The position numbers and the translations under genes were made by a program. DNA of 64,000 nt from Catonia carolina (taxonomy: Eukaryota; Arthropoda; Insecta; Hemiptera; Achilidae), in assembly GCA_035578175.1 (NCBI GenBank), contig JAQMRL010000008.1:60568541-60632540 (forward strand), given 5' to 3'. Positions 1-9,453 of this stretch are shown one piece after another. Every line of letters starts with the position of its first letter. Position 1 is the stretch's first letter. The notes under the pieces are model-generated. The model had not been told where the DNA came from. It saw nothing but the letters and a program-made list of their open reading frames with translations, and did not search any database.

Positions 1-80
1 TGGAAATCTACCGATACAAGAATGTTCGGCTATCCAGAATTTTCGGTGCTGTCCCAAAAGTTTTTTATATTGAAAGAAGT

Positions 81-250
81 AACGGCTGCATTGGTGTAGT
101 TGGTAACTTGCTCGCCTCTCATCATGCGCTCTTGGGTTCGAATCCCATTCAGGCACGGCATAATTTCATAAGTTATAAAAAAATCATTCCATCCTTCACC
201 GTCTGCATTAGCAGTAATTGCATAACAGTCGGACGTTAAACAAAAAAAAA
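81..250 (+). repeat. tRNA-derived SINE (family A), copy 1
   Basis: The copy has an A-box-like stretch (TGGTGTAGTTGGTAAC), a canonical B box (GGTTCGAATCC), a tRNA-unrelated body that includes CTGCATTAGCAG, and a poly-A tail after GACGTTAAA. Other copies lie near 8.2, 9.3, 13.9 and 36.3/38.2 kb. No flanking duplication was established for this copy. Confidence 0.85.
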
Positions 251-290
251 GTAAACATTAAATTTCTAAAAGATTACTCATATTTAGAAT

Positions 291-942
291 ATAAAGCCCT
301 GGACAAAATTAACGCATCATATAAGATTTTGGGCTTAGTGCAAAAAAATAATTTTCTTCAATGTTTCAGGTTCATTTCTGTTACTATTATTCTTTGTATC
401 ATAATTTTAAGCAATAAATAATATTTTTTAAACTAAAATTCAGAGTTGTAAATTTGATTTATCGTAATTTAATGAAAAATAAAAAGATAAATAAGCTTTA
501 AAAACACAAAGTTTTATTAAACAAAACCGGAAGGGTTACTTACAGTATTGAATGTTTTCCAAATTTAGTTCATACATTATGTAAAAAATTAAAAGTAAAT
601 GGTTATTATGAGATTAATATTGAATAAGTAATTCAGTAACGAGTACAGCCCCCTCTTGACTTAATTACAGCTAGCATCCGTCTCGGAATTCCTGGGATCA
701 AGTTTCGGATTTCTTCCTGGCCGATTTTCTCCCATTCAACTTTCGCCACATGACACAGCTGTTGAAGATTAACTACATTACGTTGACGAACTTGATTTTT
801 AAGCATCCAAAACATTCTCAATAGAATTTAAGTCTGGGGTGTTGGCTGGCCAGATCATTCGGTTAATACCTACTTAATCAAGATACAGAGAAATAATTTA
901 AAATCTTTTAAAGTGATGCGTTAATTTTGTCCACAACTATAG
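291..942. mobile_element. Internally deleted Tc1-like element
   Basis: Inverted ends share TGGACAAAATTAACGCATCA: the left end at about 301-320 reads forward and the right end at about 912-931 reads as its complement. TA dinucleotides lie next to both ends. Inside, on the minus strand, is the C-terminal part of a Tc1-type transposase (see 633-865). At about 650 bp the element is far shorter than a full Tc1 (about 1.6 kb), so most of the 5' coding part is gone. Exact outer limits are uncertain by a few bases. Confidence 0.7.
633..865 (-). pseudogene. Tc1-like transposase, C-terminal fragment with one frameshift
   Basis: The main open frame (821 to 633) reads WMLKNQVRQRN, then VEWEKIGQEEIRNLI and a terminal AVIKSRGGCTRY. 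This is the usual C-terminal tail of DD34E Tc1 transposases. Upstream in another frame, about 822-865, the reading WPANTPDLNSIENV supplies the last catalytic glutamate region. One frameshift therefore separates the catalytic E from the tail. The DNA-binding and first catalytic regions are missing. It cannot encode an active enzyme. Confidence 0.75.
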
Positions 943-1177
943 TTTGAACACTTTTTAAGAAAGTTTTTATAAAAATATTAATGTTTAAAGACTAGTTAAC
1001 CGATGTCTACTAAGTCCCACTCAGGTACGTCGAAGCTATCTCGATTTTGTGACCAACTGACTTGTGTATAAACCGAATAGTCAAACTCGTCCAACCATTA
1101 ATTTAGGTATTTTACTTAAAAAACTATATTTAAATTTGACAAATCTTACTTAAACATATTTTTAATTAAGAAATAGG

Positions 1178-1580
1178 CTCATGACAGACAGGTGGAGTGT
1201 CAAATTATTTACACTCAATCTGTTCGTTGCAGGGCTAAAATAAATAGTTCTGTTTCTTATCATATGGTGAGCCAATTAAATGACTGAATCATTTAAGAAC
1301 AAAAGAGGTAGAGGTGCGAAAGACACTTATCAGAGTTGTCTCCTCTGAAAGTAATGAATTTTATTATACAGCCAGACCCGGTGGTGAATGAAGTGAAAGT
1401 GTCATTTGCAGAGTGGAAAATATATGCTTTTCAGAGGGCTCGGCATGCTGATAAGCGTACTTTTCTACTCAGTGGGGAAGGAAATGGTAAACCACCTCAG
1501 TCCTCGTTTTACTTAGTAAAACCTGTACAGGTTCAAACCAGTCTTTTGGCTGATGAACTAAAAAAAATAATAAATAAATA
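1178..1580 (+). repeat. Dispersed repeat E, copy 1 (most complete)
   Basis: This is an unclassified repeat of about 400 bp. It is seen at least eight times in the window: 1.2, 4.0, 13.1, 20.0, 32.6, 35.9, 39.0 and 40.1-41.1 kb. Conserved landmarks are AAGAGGTAGAGGTG, TCTCCTCTGAAAGTAATGAA, GTGGTGAATGAAGTGAA and GGTTCAAACCAG near the end. This copy is open for about 80 codons (NFIIQPDPVVNEVKVSFAEW and so on). The same frame has stops in the 4.0- and 41-kb copies, so coding status is doubtful. It has no TIR or recognised tRNA head and could be a SINE-like or LINE-tail repeat. Confidence 0.75.
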
Positions 1581-1904
1581 ATAACTTTGAAGACTGGTGA
1601 AATGAAGTAAATTCATGAGATTCTGTACCCTTGGGCCATCTAGGGGATCCTGTTGTCATGTCCTAGCGATACGGGGATAAGGTTCGTTAGTTTTTGCTTT
1701 GAAGTAAATATAATATTTTCAAAATTTACTTAGAACATACAATTGAAACAAAGTTTAAAATAATTTTGAAAATAAAAATGCTTGATGATTAATCAAACTT
1801 AGTCAGTTTTTTATGCGAAGGCATGTGTAATGTTTACTATAACATTGTGTTAATGTAATGTTGAGTTGCCCAGAAGACAACTTATCCTCCTGTTCAACTG
1901 AACG

Positions 1905-2310
1905 GCAAGAATTTTCCACAAGAAAGTAATATGAAATATCTTGAAATGGACTCGGATAGAAGTCTGACTTGGTGCAAGCCCATCCAAATGAGAAGGAAAC
2001 ACCTGGAATTTAAGTTGAGGAAAATGTATTGGCCCCAGGTAGACGTTCTGAGCTATCGATTGAAAACAAGCTACAAATTCATAGTGAAGCCGATTCGGAC
2101 GTATAGGTTTCAGGTATGGGGCACAGCATTGAATTCCAACATCCAAATTTTCCAACGATTTAATCGATAGTTCTGCGAACAATTTAGAATGCTCCGTGGT
2201 GTATTACTAATTCTACCATAAGCTACATCAAAATTTTGATACAAACGGATTGTAAATTCATACGTAGTTATAGTTATAAGTATATCAACCGACTTAATAA
2301 CCACGTAATC
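1905..2310 (+). pseudogene. Jockey-type LINE reverse transcriptase, C-terminal fragment
   Basis: Translation gives KYLEMDSDRSLTW, then RRKHLEFKLRKMYW, then FQVWGTALNSNIQIFQRF. These match the conserved thumb/C-terminal region of jockey-clade reverse transcriptases (KYLG...DRRLTW, KLRKLYW, LWGTASNSNIEILQRFQSK). The frame closes soon after FNR, and further LINE-like sequence follows with stops. Only the region after the catalytic palm remains, with neither the endonuclease nor the YxDD motif. It is a dead 5'-truncated insertion. Related fragments lie at 43.8 and 60.9-61.5 kb. Confidence 0.75.
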
Positions 2311-2382
2311 CATCTATCGATAAATGTGTGCCAAATCGAAACCATGAAATAAAAACCAAATAAAAACCATGGTTTTGTATTT

Positions 2383-2716
2383 ATTCTTCCTGTACGCCAC
2401 ACGGGAAAAAGAAAATCAGTGTTTGGAGAATTTTATTAATGTGTACCAAAGTAAAAACGTTTCCCAGTAGCTAGGAACCTGAGTGTTGCAGTAAGTTGTT
2501 TTGAGGTTATATCGCAGTTCTCATAACTGTATTTTGTTTCTCAATAAATGGAGCAAAAATATTTTTTCCGCCTGTGAAGTATATTATCTGTTCGCAACAC
2601 GGGGAAAAATCAGTGTTTGGAGAATTTTATTAATGTGTACCAAAGTCAAAACCTCTCTCAGTATCTAGGAACATCAGTGTTGCAGTAAGTCGTTTTGAGA
2701 ATATATAATTATAAGT
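2383..2716 (+). repeat. Short dispersed repeat S, two tandem copies
   Basis: Two adjacent copies (about 2383-2570 and 2592-2716) share AATCAGTGTTTGGAGAATTT, TGTGTACCAAAGT, and TAGGAAC followed by GTGTTGCAGTAAG. A third copy is at 4420-4590. No coding potential or class is recognised. Confidence 0.7.
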
Positions 2717-3703
2717 TTTGTTAAAAATTTAATTTAGTTACTTTCATAAAATAATAATGATGATGACGGATTAAATGAAGTCCGCATCTAAGATCCCGGA
2801 CAGGCGAACGGGAATCCATTTTGTTGTCACGCCTTACTAATACGGGACTAAGCCGAATGGTCGGACAATCCCACCTATTTACATAATGCGTCATTCATTT
2901 GTTCAATAGACACTTCACGGGTTTTCCCAACGTCGGGTGTTCCATATAATTTTTTCAGAATTTAACAAAAATTAATATGGGTTTGGTTTTTAATAAAATT
3001 ATTATCAAAAATTAATATTATTTTAATTGCATGTAGTAAATAAATTTTTAAGGTATTTTTAAAACCATTATTTATTTCATTGCGGAAACGTATTGGAATC
3101 TATAGGACTACTAAAGCAATATGCAATATTTTTTTCACACGCTAATTATTGGTTCTGTAATCTTTATTGTTTAGCGAATTTATTTTTTATTGTATTGTGT
3201 GTGGGATTTGTAAAATATTGTATATCTATACGTAAATGACCACAGATATGCGTTGAAAACATTTTTATTGTAGATAACAAGGATGTACGTTATACATTTA
3301 TTGTATGTACAATGTGCAGCTACACTTTTTTGTATAACAATAATAAAATTGTTTGGTGATCCTTTACCAAAGGATTACACACTCTAGGCAACCTTTATTA
3401 CGTTTCAAAAATAAATAAATGTAAACATCATTGATTATTTTGATTCCACATCCCTATAAAAATACATTTTATTGTTTCTTGAGCAGAGTCTTTTGTTATT
3501 TGATTTATACATTTAATTGTTTATATTTTTTCAAGTATAAAATTAAATTAATTTATTGCTGATGTAGGTATTAATTTTTGATTGTATTGTTTAAAAATTC
3601 ATTTTGTATTTATTTAATAATATTCGATATTAATTTTTGATACGTTTTGTTTCAGGTGCTACTTTGATCAGATTTGATTTTTCTCTTTTTAATTTTATTA
3701 CTT
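2717..3703. other. Unannotated AT-rich stretch
   Basis: A stretch at about 2770-2870 resembles 1600-1690 (a shared GTCATGCCTTACTAATACGGGA-type tail, imperfect) and is probably the tail of a degraded dispersed repeat. The rest is AT-rich with no supported gene. Confidence 0.5.
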
Positions 3704-3726
3704 TGTCACCGAATGGCTACATTAAA

Positions 3727-3790
3727 GCTAGCCGTATGGCTAGCCGATACACAGGCTTGCCGGTACGTGTATACGTACCGGCAAGCCTGT
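3727..3790. other. Twin perfect hairpins, both with GTAT loops
   Basis: Hairpin 1 is GCTAGCC-GTAT-GGCTAGC (3727-3744). Hairpin 2 (3751-3790) has an 18-bp perfect stem beginning ACAGGCTTGCC around the same GTAT loop. Both are GC-rich in an AT-rich setting. They lie at the junction between the H-family LTR and the nested Harbinger-like element. Confidence 0.85.
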
Positions 3791-4019
3791 CAGTTATGCC
3801 TGAACAGACCACCGGAGACCAGCGGCCGGAACGAGACTAAGGTCCGGCTGGGCTGTCAGATCCGACTAAACAGGCAGCCAGTGATCGATCGAAAACACTT
3901 TCGTCCAACCAACAGGCCTGAAGAGAGTTCAGGTAACCCGGTATGTGTGTGTGGGGAAAGGCGCCTGGTCACCGGCCGCCTGTGACAGTCCGTCCGCTTG
4001 GAGAGCAGTGTTTATAATA

Positions 4020-4400
4020 TCACTATCGTGTAACACTCAACCTGTTAGTTGCAGGACTAAAATAAATAATTCTGTTTCTTATCACGTGTTCTTAAATGAT
4101 TCACGACTGAATAATTTAAGAACAGAAGTGGTAGAGGTGTAAAAGTCACTAATCACAGTTATCTCCTTTGAAAGTAATGAATTTCATTATACAATCAGAC
4201 CCTGTGGTGAATGAAGTGAAGGTGTCATTTGCAGAGTGAAAAATATGTACTTTTCAGTGAGCCCAGCATGCTGATAAGCATACTTTTTCATTCAGTGAGG
4301 AAGGCATTGGTAAACCTCCTCACTCGTTGTTTTACTTAGTAAATCCTCTACAGGTTCAAACCAGCTTTTCCGCTGATGATCTAAACAACAATATCGTATA
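4020..4400 (+). repeat. Dispersed repeat E, copy 2
   Basis: Same landmarks as copy 1 (AGAAGTGGTAGAGGTG, CTCCTTTGAAAGTAATGAAT, GTGGTGAATGAAGTGAAGG, GGTTCAAACCAGC). The 80-codon frame seen at 1.3 kb is broken here by TGA at the tryptophan of the EW pair. Confidence 0.75.
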
Positions 4401-4419
4401 GTATCGTTCAGAATTGAGC

Positions 4420-4590
4420 TCTTCCTGTACGCAACATGGGAAAAAGAAAATCAGTGTTTGGAGAATTTTATTATTGTGTACCAAAGTCAAAAATTATCCC
4501 AGTAGCTAGGAACCTCAGTGTTGCAGTAAGCCGTTTTGAGGGTATATCGCAGATCTCAAAATATTATTTTATTTCTAAATAAATAAAGCA
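4420..4590 (+). repeat. Short dispersed repeat S, copy 3
   Basis: Matches the 2.4-2.7 kb pair through AATCAGTGTTTGGAGAATTT and TAGGAACCTCAGTGTTGCAG, ending in TTTCTAAATAAATAAAG. Confidence 0.7.
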
Positions 4591-4793
4591 ACCAATGATA
4601 AGAGTTGTAGGTATGTACTATCGTCCATTTTAAGGTAGTTGTGCCAATCTTTTCGGGTCACTTTCAATTCGTTCAGTAAATTAGTCTGTGAATATGTGTT
4701 TCTCATCGGCAACCACTTTTTTCGGTTTTTTGCCTCTAAAACGACTAATAAAACGAGAATCGCACGCGTGTCTATCTTCGTCACTGGGAACAT
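4590..4793 (-). pseudogene. PIF/Harbinger transposase, N-terminal fragment
   Basis: The minus-strand frame contains RKKWLPMRNTYSQTNLLNEL, then RKDWHNYLKMDDSTYLQLLS and L. This is the signature preceding the DDE domain in PIF/Harbinger nucleases (a W...R basic stretch, then Y.N.LRM....F..LL). It stops before the catalytic domain. Upstream an alternative frame (SDEDRHACDSRF) suggests a further frameshift. It lies inside the TIR element at 3775-4935 and is probably the remnant of that element's transposase. Confidence 0.65.
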
Positions 4794-4985
4794 TATTTAA
4801 ACACCAAAGCAAATTTAAATGGACGTGGAGTACTGCAGGTATGTATTCAACTGATGGTGTATAGGATTTTAGCCCAACAGATCGCCGGTTTCCGGCGGAC
4901 TGTTCAGGCATAACTGGCAGGCTTGCTGGAACGTAAATGGCTAGCATAAGCGGCGTGGGAAACCTTAAATGTTTGGGGCCGTTGG

Positions 4986-5002
4986 GGACCTGAAAAGGGC
5001 CG
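4986..5002 (-). promoter_or_regulatory. Histone-type stem-loop in H-LTR copy Q
   Basis: The minus strand reads GGCCCT-TTTC-AGGTCC preceded by CAAC. This is the 6-bp stem/4-nt loop layout of metazoan histone mRNA 3' ends, with one mismatched pair. See the perfect versions in copy R (59.4 kb). Confidence 0.5.
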
Positions 5003-5460
5003 TTGAAGCGGTGGTTGTCTAGGCGGGAAGAGTCGGTCGTAGTAGTGCGTCGATGGTTGCTTCTTCGCGATCCGGTGGGTGCAAGGCTTGATCAAGGGAC
5101 TGCTGTGGTCATCGCTCACGGCAGCGGGCAATGATGGTCCCGGTTGACGGCGGTTAATGATGGTGGTTGGAGAATGGAAACGGTATCTTCTCTCTTGCGG
5201 GGTCGTCTTTAAATCTTCGGCGGAATCCGGTAGCCATGCGCCGATGATGGATAACTGAACGAAACTGTAGAGTAGAATGGGTAACTATCGGGCTCAGTGG
5301 ACTAAATTATAGTCACTAGTAGGACCGGTTACTAGCCCTCTACATTGCCGACACAGGCTTACCGTCCCTGTCGTAACTATTGGCGGCTTTCCTCTGTCGG
5401 TGTGTCGGAAGGTTTGATGGCCGAGAGCACAGTACCTAATCAAAGGGGGTGACGGTGACA

Positions 5461-7764
5461 ACTTTTTACCTTCTTTTACTCTATTTGAATACATAGCCTG
5501 ATACAAGCCTGCTGATATATTATTTGGCTTGAAAAGCCCGTTATTTATATGGTCCAATGTTAACACATTCAATACTGAGAAATTAAGAGGTTTCTCTTCC
5601 GTTGGACTGATTACTTGTGCAGCGTGTTCGCCGCTTGCTTTATATAGGGCCTACAACTTATGTTACTAACTTTTTTATAGATTTAGGCCTATTTTATTTG
5701 CGACCTATACATGGATTTATGTTTGCTAATAACATAAAAGTAAACAATTCAATGATTTTTAGGTTTATTTTCGCTTGTTATAATAAATGTACTTCTTGTT
5801 TGAATTTTTCCATTTACCTTTACGATTTACGTGTAATTTGTTATATAATTTTAAACTTTAAATAATACACTTTTAAAGTAAGTCTAAAGGTGTAAGCTAT
5901 TTTGAATCGATACCTGCAAAGATACTAAATGAACGGCTTCAACTGTACGCTGAAAACACATTAAAAATACTGAACGAGTATACTATACGAGGGTAGAAGA
6001 TTGTATGACGAAAATTCTTAAACGAACTGCACGGTTACAAAGAAAAACCCTTTCTGAGGGCTATATAATAGCAGCAAACTGATATTTGACAGGCGGTGTC
6101 CCTCCGGAATTATTTAAAATTGTAACTGAACAGAACCCGCTAGGTGAGACGGCAGCCTGGCTGTAAAACGTACCCATGACCCGATAGGCAAGCTCTAGCA
6201 CAGAATTTCTTAGATCTGCAGATTAGATATTGATCCACGGAGTTATGTAAGTTGGAAACACTTGAACAGAGGAAATTTATTCCATTACTTCTTTCAATCA
6301 CCAATCGCTCTCAAAATATTATGCTTGTATTTAAAAGTTTATTGTTTGAAACGTTGAAATGGTGTTCCGGGATGTGCCCATAATAAATAATTTATAATAA
6401 TATCGAATTATAGTCTAACAGAAAAATGAAATGTAGAATACAGTCAGTTAAAAGTTAGGTCATCATTACGTTTTATGCATGGCTATGAATTTTATTACGA
6501 CGGTGTTAAGAATTTGAAGATTAATAAAGTTTTTATTACTGAATTGTTTGAAAATAGATTTTATTAAACTACGGAACTTGTCAATATATAATAGAGGTAA
6601 TATATTTAACAGTTGCTGGAAATTTATTTTCCGATTACGGCTTTTCTACCACCTAATCTTTACGGCAGGTAGTTATAATCAATAAAGAAATGCTCAGTTT
6701 TGTAACTGTGGAAAGACCAATCAAGATGCTGGCCACATTTACTCACCCACTGGCTATTCCCGGAGCGAGGTGGTCACGTATGTTGTCAAGAGAGATAGAT
6801 GTTGGGTGTAAGAGAAATAAAACGAGAGGAAGAGTCATTTTTATAATTTTCCCGGGAATCCGGACTGTTCCACAAGGGGGAACGACGTATCAGGGAACAG
6901 GGGAACAGGCGCTGACAAATGATGCGAACTGAGACCACAATCTCCCACCCACTCTCATTGTGAACTACTGGTTAACCGGCCGACCCATCACGGCAAAAAT
7001 TAACACGTCCCTGCTGTGACGTCATTGTCATTACTCTCACAATTTCTCATCCATTCATATTTAACGACCATTCATTTTTTTCACTATTATTAATGTTTCT
7101 GATCATAACAGTTCCTCCTGATCTCATACAAAATTGAATCGATCGATAAATTCAAACATGATAAATTATTAATTCTTATTTTCATACATTTTTTTTAATT
7201 TATAGTTTTCACATGTTTATTTTTATATTGTTCCACGTTTTAACCTAAAATGAATAAATCATTAAAACAAACGATTAGATTTTGTAAGCCTACTTTCTTT
7301 TAATTAACGCCATACGAAAATTATTATAATTAATTTCATGACATATTAGAGAGTTTTATTATCTAAATTTTTGTGTTTTTTATAAAATATCAGATCTGCA
7401 CACGTTTTAACGATTGAGGAGTTAAATGGAAAAGGGGCTTAATTCTGAAACTGAGATTTTGAGAAAACAAACGTTAAAGTTTTTAATTAGCTATTAAATA
7501 TCGGCTTTCTTTTCAAAATACTTGAAAATAAGCTGTATTGTTATTCAGTATTTCCTGATTTGAACAAAATTTTAATTTTTAAAAATATATCTACAGTAAA
7601 TATATAATTTAATATTAATAATATATTTGCAACCGCCCATATTCCATTCACCAGGTTAATACTGGCCTTCGTCCATTCAACAACTAATGAATGGAAAAAG
7701 GACATTTCTATTATGGTAGATTTGTGTGTGTGTAAGTATGTGTGTGTGTAGGCCTAAGTATTAT
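5461..7764. other. Unannotated stretch, no supported gene
   Basis: Mostly AT-rich. At about 5905-6000 (+) a degraded frame (AKILNERLQLYAEN, LNEYT) weakly resembles the LINE reverse-transcriptase fingers and is then lost to stops. At 6690-6932 an 80-codon open frame in a less AT-rich patch matches nothing recognised. A TG microsatellite lies at about 7721-7750. Confidence 0.5.
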
Positions 7765-7797
7765 AGCGGTACGTTCAGCACACTTTGGCTCTTATTT

Positions 7798-8040
7798 CAA
7801 AATAAGGACACTTTTTCAAAATCACCCCTTATTTCAAAATGAGGACCACCCCTTAAATCAAAATAAGGACCACTTTTTCAAAATCACCCCTTATTTCAAA
7901 ATAAGGACCACCGCTTAAATCAAAATAAGAACCACTTATTCAAAATCACCCCTTATTCCAAAATAAGGACCACCTCTTATTTCAGAATAAGGATCACTTT
8001 TTGAAAAACATGCCTTATTTCAAAATAAGGACCACGTTTT
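7798..8040. repeat. Tandem repeat, about 62-bp period, palindromic core
   Basis: About four units, each with CTTATTTCAAAATAAGGAC (itself an inverted repeat) followed by CACTTTTTCAAAATCACCCC or a variant. It forms part of the left TIR of the element at 7765-9306; a shorter counterpart is at the right end. Confidence 0.8.
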
Positions 8041-8059
8041 ATTAATATAACGAGTAAGC

Positions 8060-8740
8060 ACAATGATTTTGGCTTCAATATGCATTTTAGCGTAAAACCG
8101 TATAATAAACGTTGTAGAGAATTTAAAGTCCTACAACTTTTATTTCAAACATGTTTTTGAAATAAAAAAATAAACAAATAAAAACTGGGTTCGAATCCCA
8201 CTCAGGCACGGCATATTTTCATACGTTACAAAAAATCATTTCATTCTCATTACACACAGTTACATCCCAACGTCGTCGCTAATGACCTCGATGTTGATGC
8301 GACGTTAAATAAATAAATAAAAAAAAAAAAAAAAAAAAAAACATGTTTTTGTATAACCCTTAGTTTAGCGGTAATTAGCGATTTTCTGTTATTTTATTAC
8401 GAAATCGTGTAAAAAATTGATTTTTTTTAAGATTTCAGCCTTATTATGCATTTTACGACAAAAAAGTATAATCAAATTTGTAGGAATTTATAAGATCTAC
8501 AACTTTTAGTTAGAGAATCTTTTCTCTACAGAGCCTAGCTTAGCATGAAAGAGTGATTTTCCGTATTTTTAAGCCAAACTGAGGTTGAATTTCATTTAGT
8601 GTCTTTCACTCATGATTAAAATTAGATTACGTTTATTGAGGTTAGCTTTTTTGTTTAAATCTAATGTTCTATTACTAATGTTAGGTTATATTATTCATTA
8701 TTTGCATTGGTAAGAGAAAGTTGTGTGAGTGTTTCGAGAT
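8060..8740 (+). repeat. Dispersed repeat D, copy 1
   Basis: Shares AATATGCATTTTAGCG, GTTGTAGAGAATTTAAA, AGCCAAACTGAGGTTGA and AGAGAAAGTTGTGTGAGTG with 42.0-42.85 kb. Shorter parts recur at 13.6-13.7/15.23-15.30 kb. The three copies diverge immediately after GTGAGTGTTTC. It lies inside the TIR element and leads directly into the 74-codon ORF. Confidence 0.75.
8147..8351 (+). repeat. 5'-truncated SINE A insertion with 13-bp TSD
   Basis: The direct repeat AAACATGTTTTTG flanks the insert (8147-8159 and 8339-8351). The insert holds the SINE A B box (GGTTCGAATCC) and body, a different tail ending GACGTTAAATAAATAAATA, and a long poly-A. The arrangement indicates target-primed insertion into repeat D. 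Confidence 0.85.
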
Positions 8741-8753
8741 TAAAGGATTTACT

Positions 8754-8978
8754 ATGAACTATAAGAATACACAAGCACTCGATATGAATGTTATGAGGAG
8801 AATGGTTGACGGAAATACTGAACCAGCAAAAGTCGAGTATAATCAGATAGTCAGAGACACTAAGACAAAGAAAGTAGTTAATAAATCGGTAGTTAAGAAA
8901 TTTCAGTTTGATTATGATAAAAGAATTATATTGAGAGAAGAAGATGGAATAATTTATACACTTCCTTGGGGATATTAG
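8754..8978 (+). CDS. Small uncharacterised protein inside TIR element (74 aa)
   Basis: The ATG start was chosen at 8754; an in-frame extension upstream would need a non-ATG start. The protein begins MNYKNTQALDMNVMRRMVDG. It continues with a charged middle (VRDTKTKKVVNKSVVKKF) and ends FDYDKRIILREEDG followed by IIYTLPWGY. It is lysine/arginine-rich, with no signal peptide, membrane segment or cysteine motif. The frame is unbroken and the codons are not simple repeats, unlike the surroundings. It is the only ORF in the 1.5-kb element. It could be a retained fragment of a larger transposon or virus-like element protein, or a chance ORF. I do not recognise the family. Confidence 0.45.
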   Translation: MNYKNTQALDMNVMRRMVDGNTEPAKVEYNQIVRDTKTKKVVNKSVVKKFQFDYDKRIILREEDGIIYTLPWGY

Positions 8979-9324
8979 ATGTTAAAAGACAACTATTTTT
9001 TAAAGGGCTTCGGTCCTTTGAAAATGTTTTAAGTGATTTTTGATTTAAGGGACACTTTTTAGTTTATCGATATTTTTCTCTTTGAACTGGTTTCATCAGG
9101 GATTTGATGGATGCTTTACCTTTTTTTGAAATACGCTCTTATTTTGATTTAAGAGCGTGTTTTATTCTTAAAAGTTGCCTTCAAAATTGTGCTTATTCGT
9201 TATATTAATAAAAAGTGGTCCTTATTTTGAAAAAGTGATCCTTATTTTGAAATAAGATGTGGTCCTTATTTTGAAATAAGAGCCAAAGTGTACTGAACGT
9301 ACCGCTTAACTACTGGCACGGCAC

Positions 9325-9414
9325 ACCATTCAGGCACGGCATTTTTTCATACGTTACAAAAAATCATTTCATCATTCACCGTCTGCATTAGCAGTAATTG
9401 CAGAACAGTCGGAC

Positions 9415-9451
<37 letters not shown>
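9325..9451 (+). repeat. SINE A, 5'-truncated copy with 30+ bp poly-A
   Basis: Starts within the B-box-distal region (CATTCAGGCACGGCA), continues through CTGCATTAGCAGTAATTGCA and AGTCGGACGTTAAA, and ends in an A-run at 9417-9450. Confidence 0.8.

Positions 9452-9453
<2 letters not shown>

Larger units (their letters stand above)
3775..4935. mobile_element. PIF/Harbinger-like TIR element nested in LTR copy Q
   Basis: Long imperfect inverted ends were found. The left end, about 3775-3830, runs through GCAAGCCTGTCAGTTATGCC and TGAACAG. The right end, about 4880-4935, reads the same on the minus strand (GCAAGCCTGCCAGTTATGCC). Between them lie an E repeat, an S repeat and a minus-strand PIF/Harbinger transposase fragment, which supports the class. 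The exact TSD was not resolved. Confidence 0.6.
3704..5460 (-). mobile_element. H-family solo-LTR-like element (copy Q), interrupted
   Basis: The ends are TGTCACCG (3704) and CGGTGACA (to 5460), flanked by a 4-bp direct repeat ACTT (3700-3703 and 5461-5464). Read on the minus strand it starts TGTCACCGTCACCCCC and runs through CCCTTTGATTAGGTACTGTG. It shares a block of at least 20 bp (5185-5206) with copy P (14559-14582). A histone-type stem-loop lies at 4986-5002. About 1.16 kb in the middle (about 3775-4935) is a nested TIR element, leaving roughly 600 bp of own sequence, close to copies P (658 bp) and R (645 bp). The TG...CA ends and 4-bp TSD suggest a solo LTR. No coding internal region is present. 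Confidence 0.65.
7765..9306. mobile_element. TIR element with tandem-repeat ends and a small ORF
   Basis: The left end begins AGCGGTACGTTCAGCACACT at 7765. The complement of the right end (9306 inward) begins AGCGGTACGTTCAGTACACT, and both continue into TTGGCTCTTATTTCAAAATA. The inverted identity continues, patchily, for over 100 bp through repeated CTTATTTCAAAATAAGG units. The interior contains repeat D, a SINE insertion and a 74-codon ORF. No clean TSD was found (left TTAT, right TAAC). It could be a deleted large DNA element or a novel non-autonomous family. Class unknown. Confidence 0.75.

Noticed and set aside
5536..5550. Another histone-like hairpin (GGCTT...AAGCC on the minus strand)
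   Set aside because: The loop is 3 nt, there is no ACCA flank, and it lies outside the H-family LTR.
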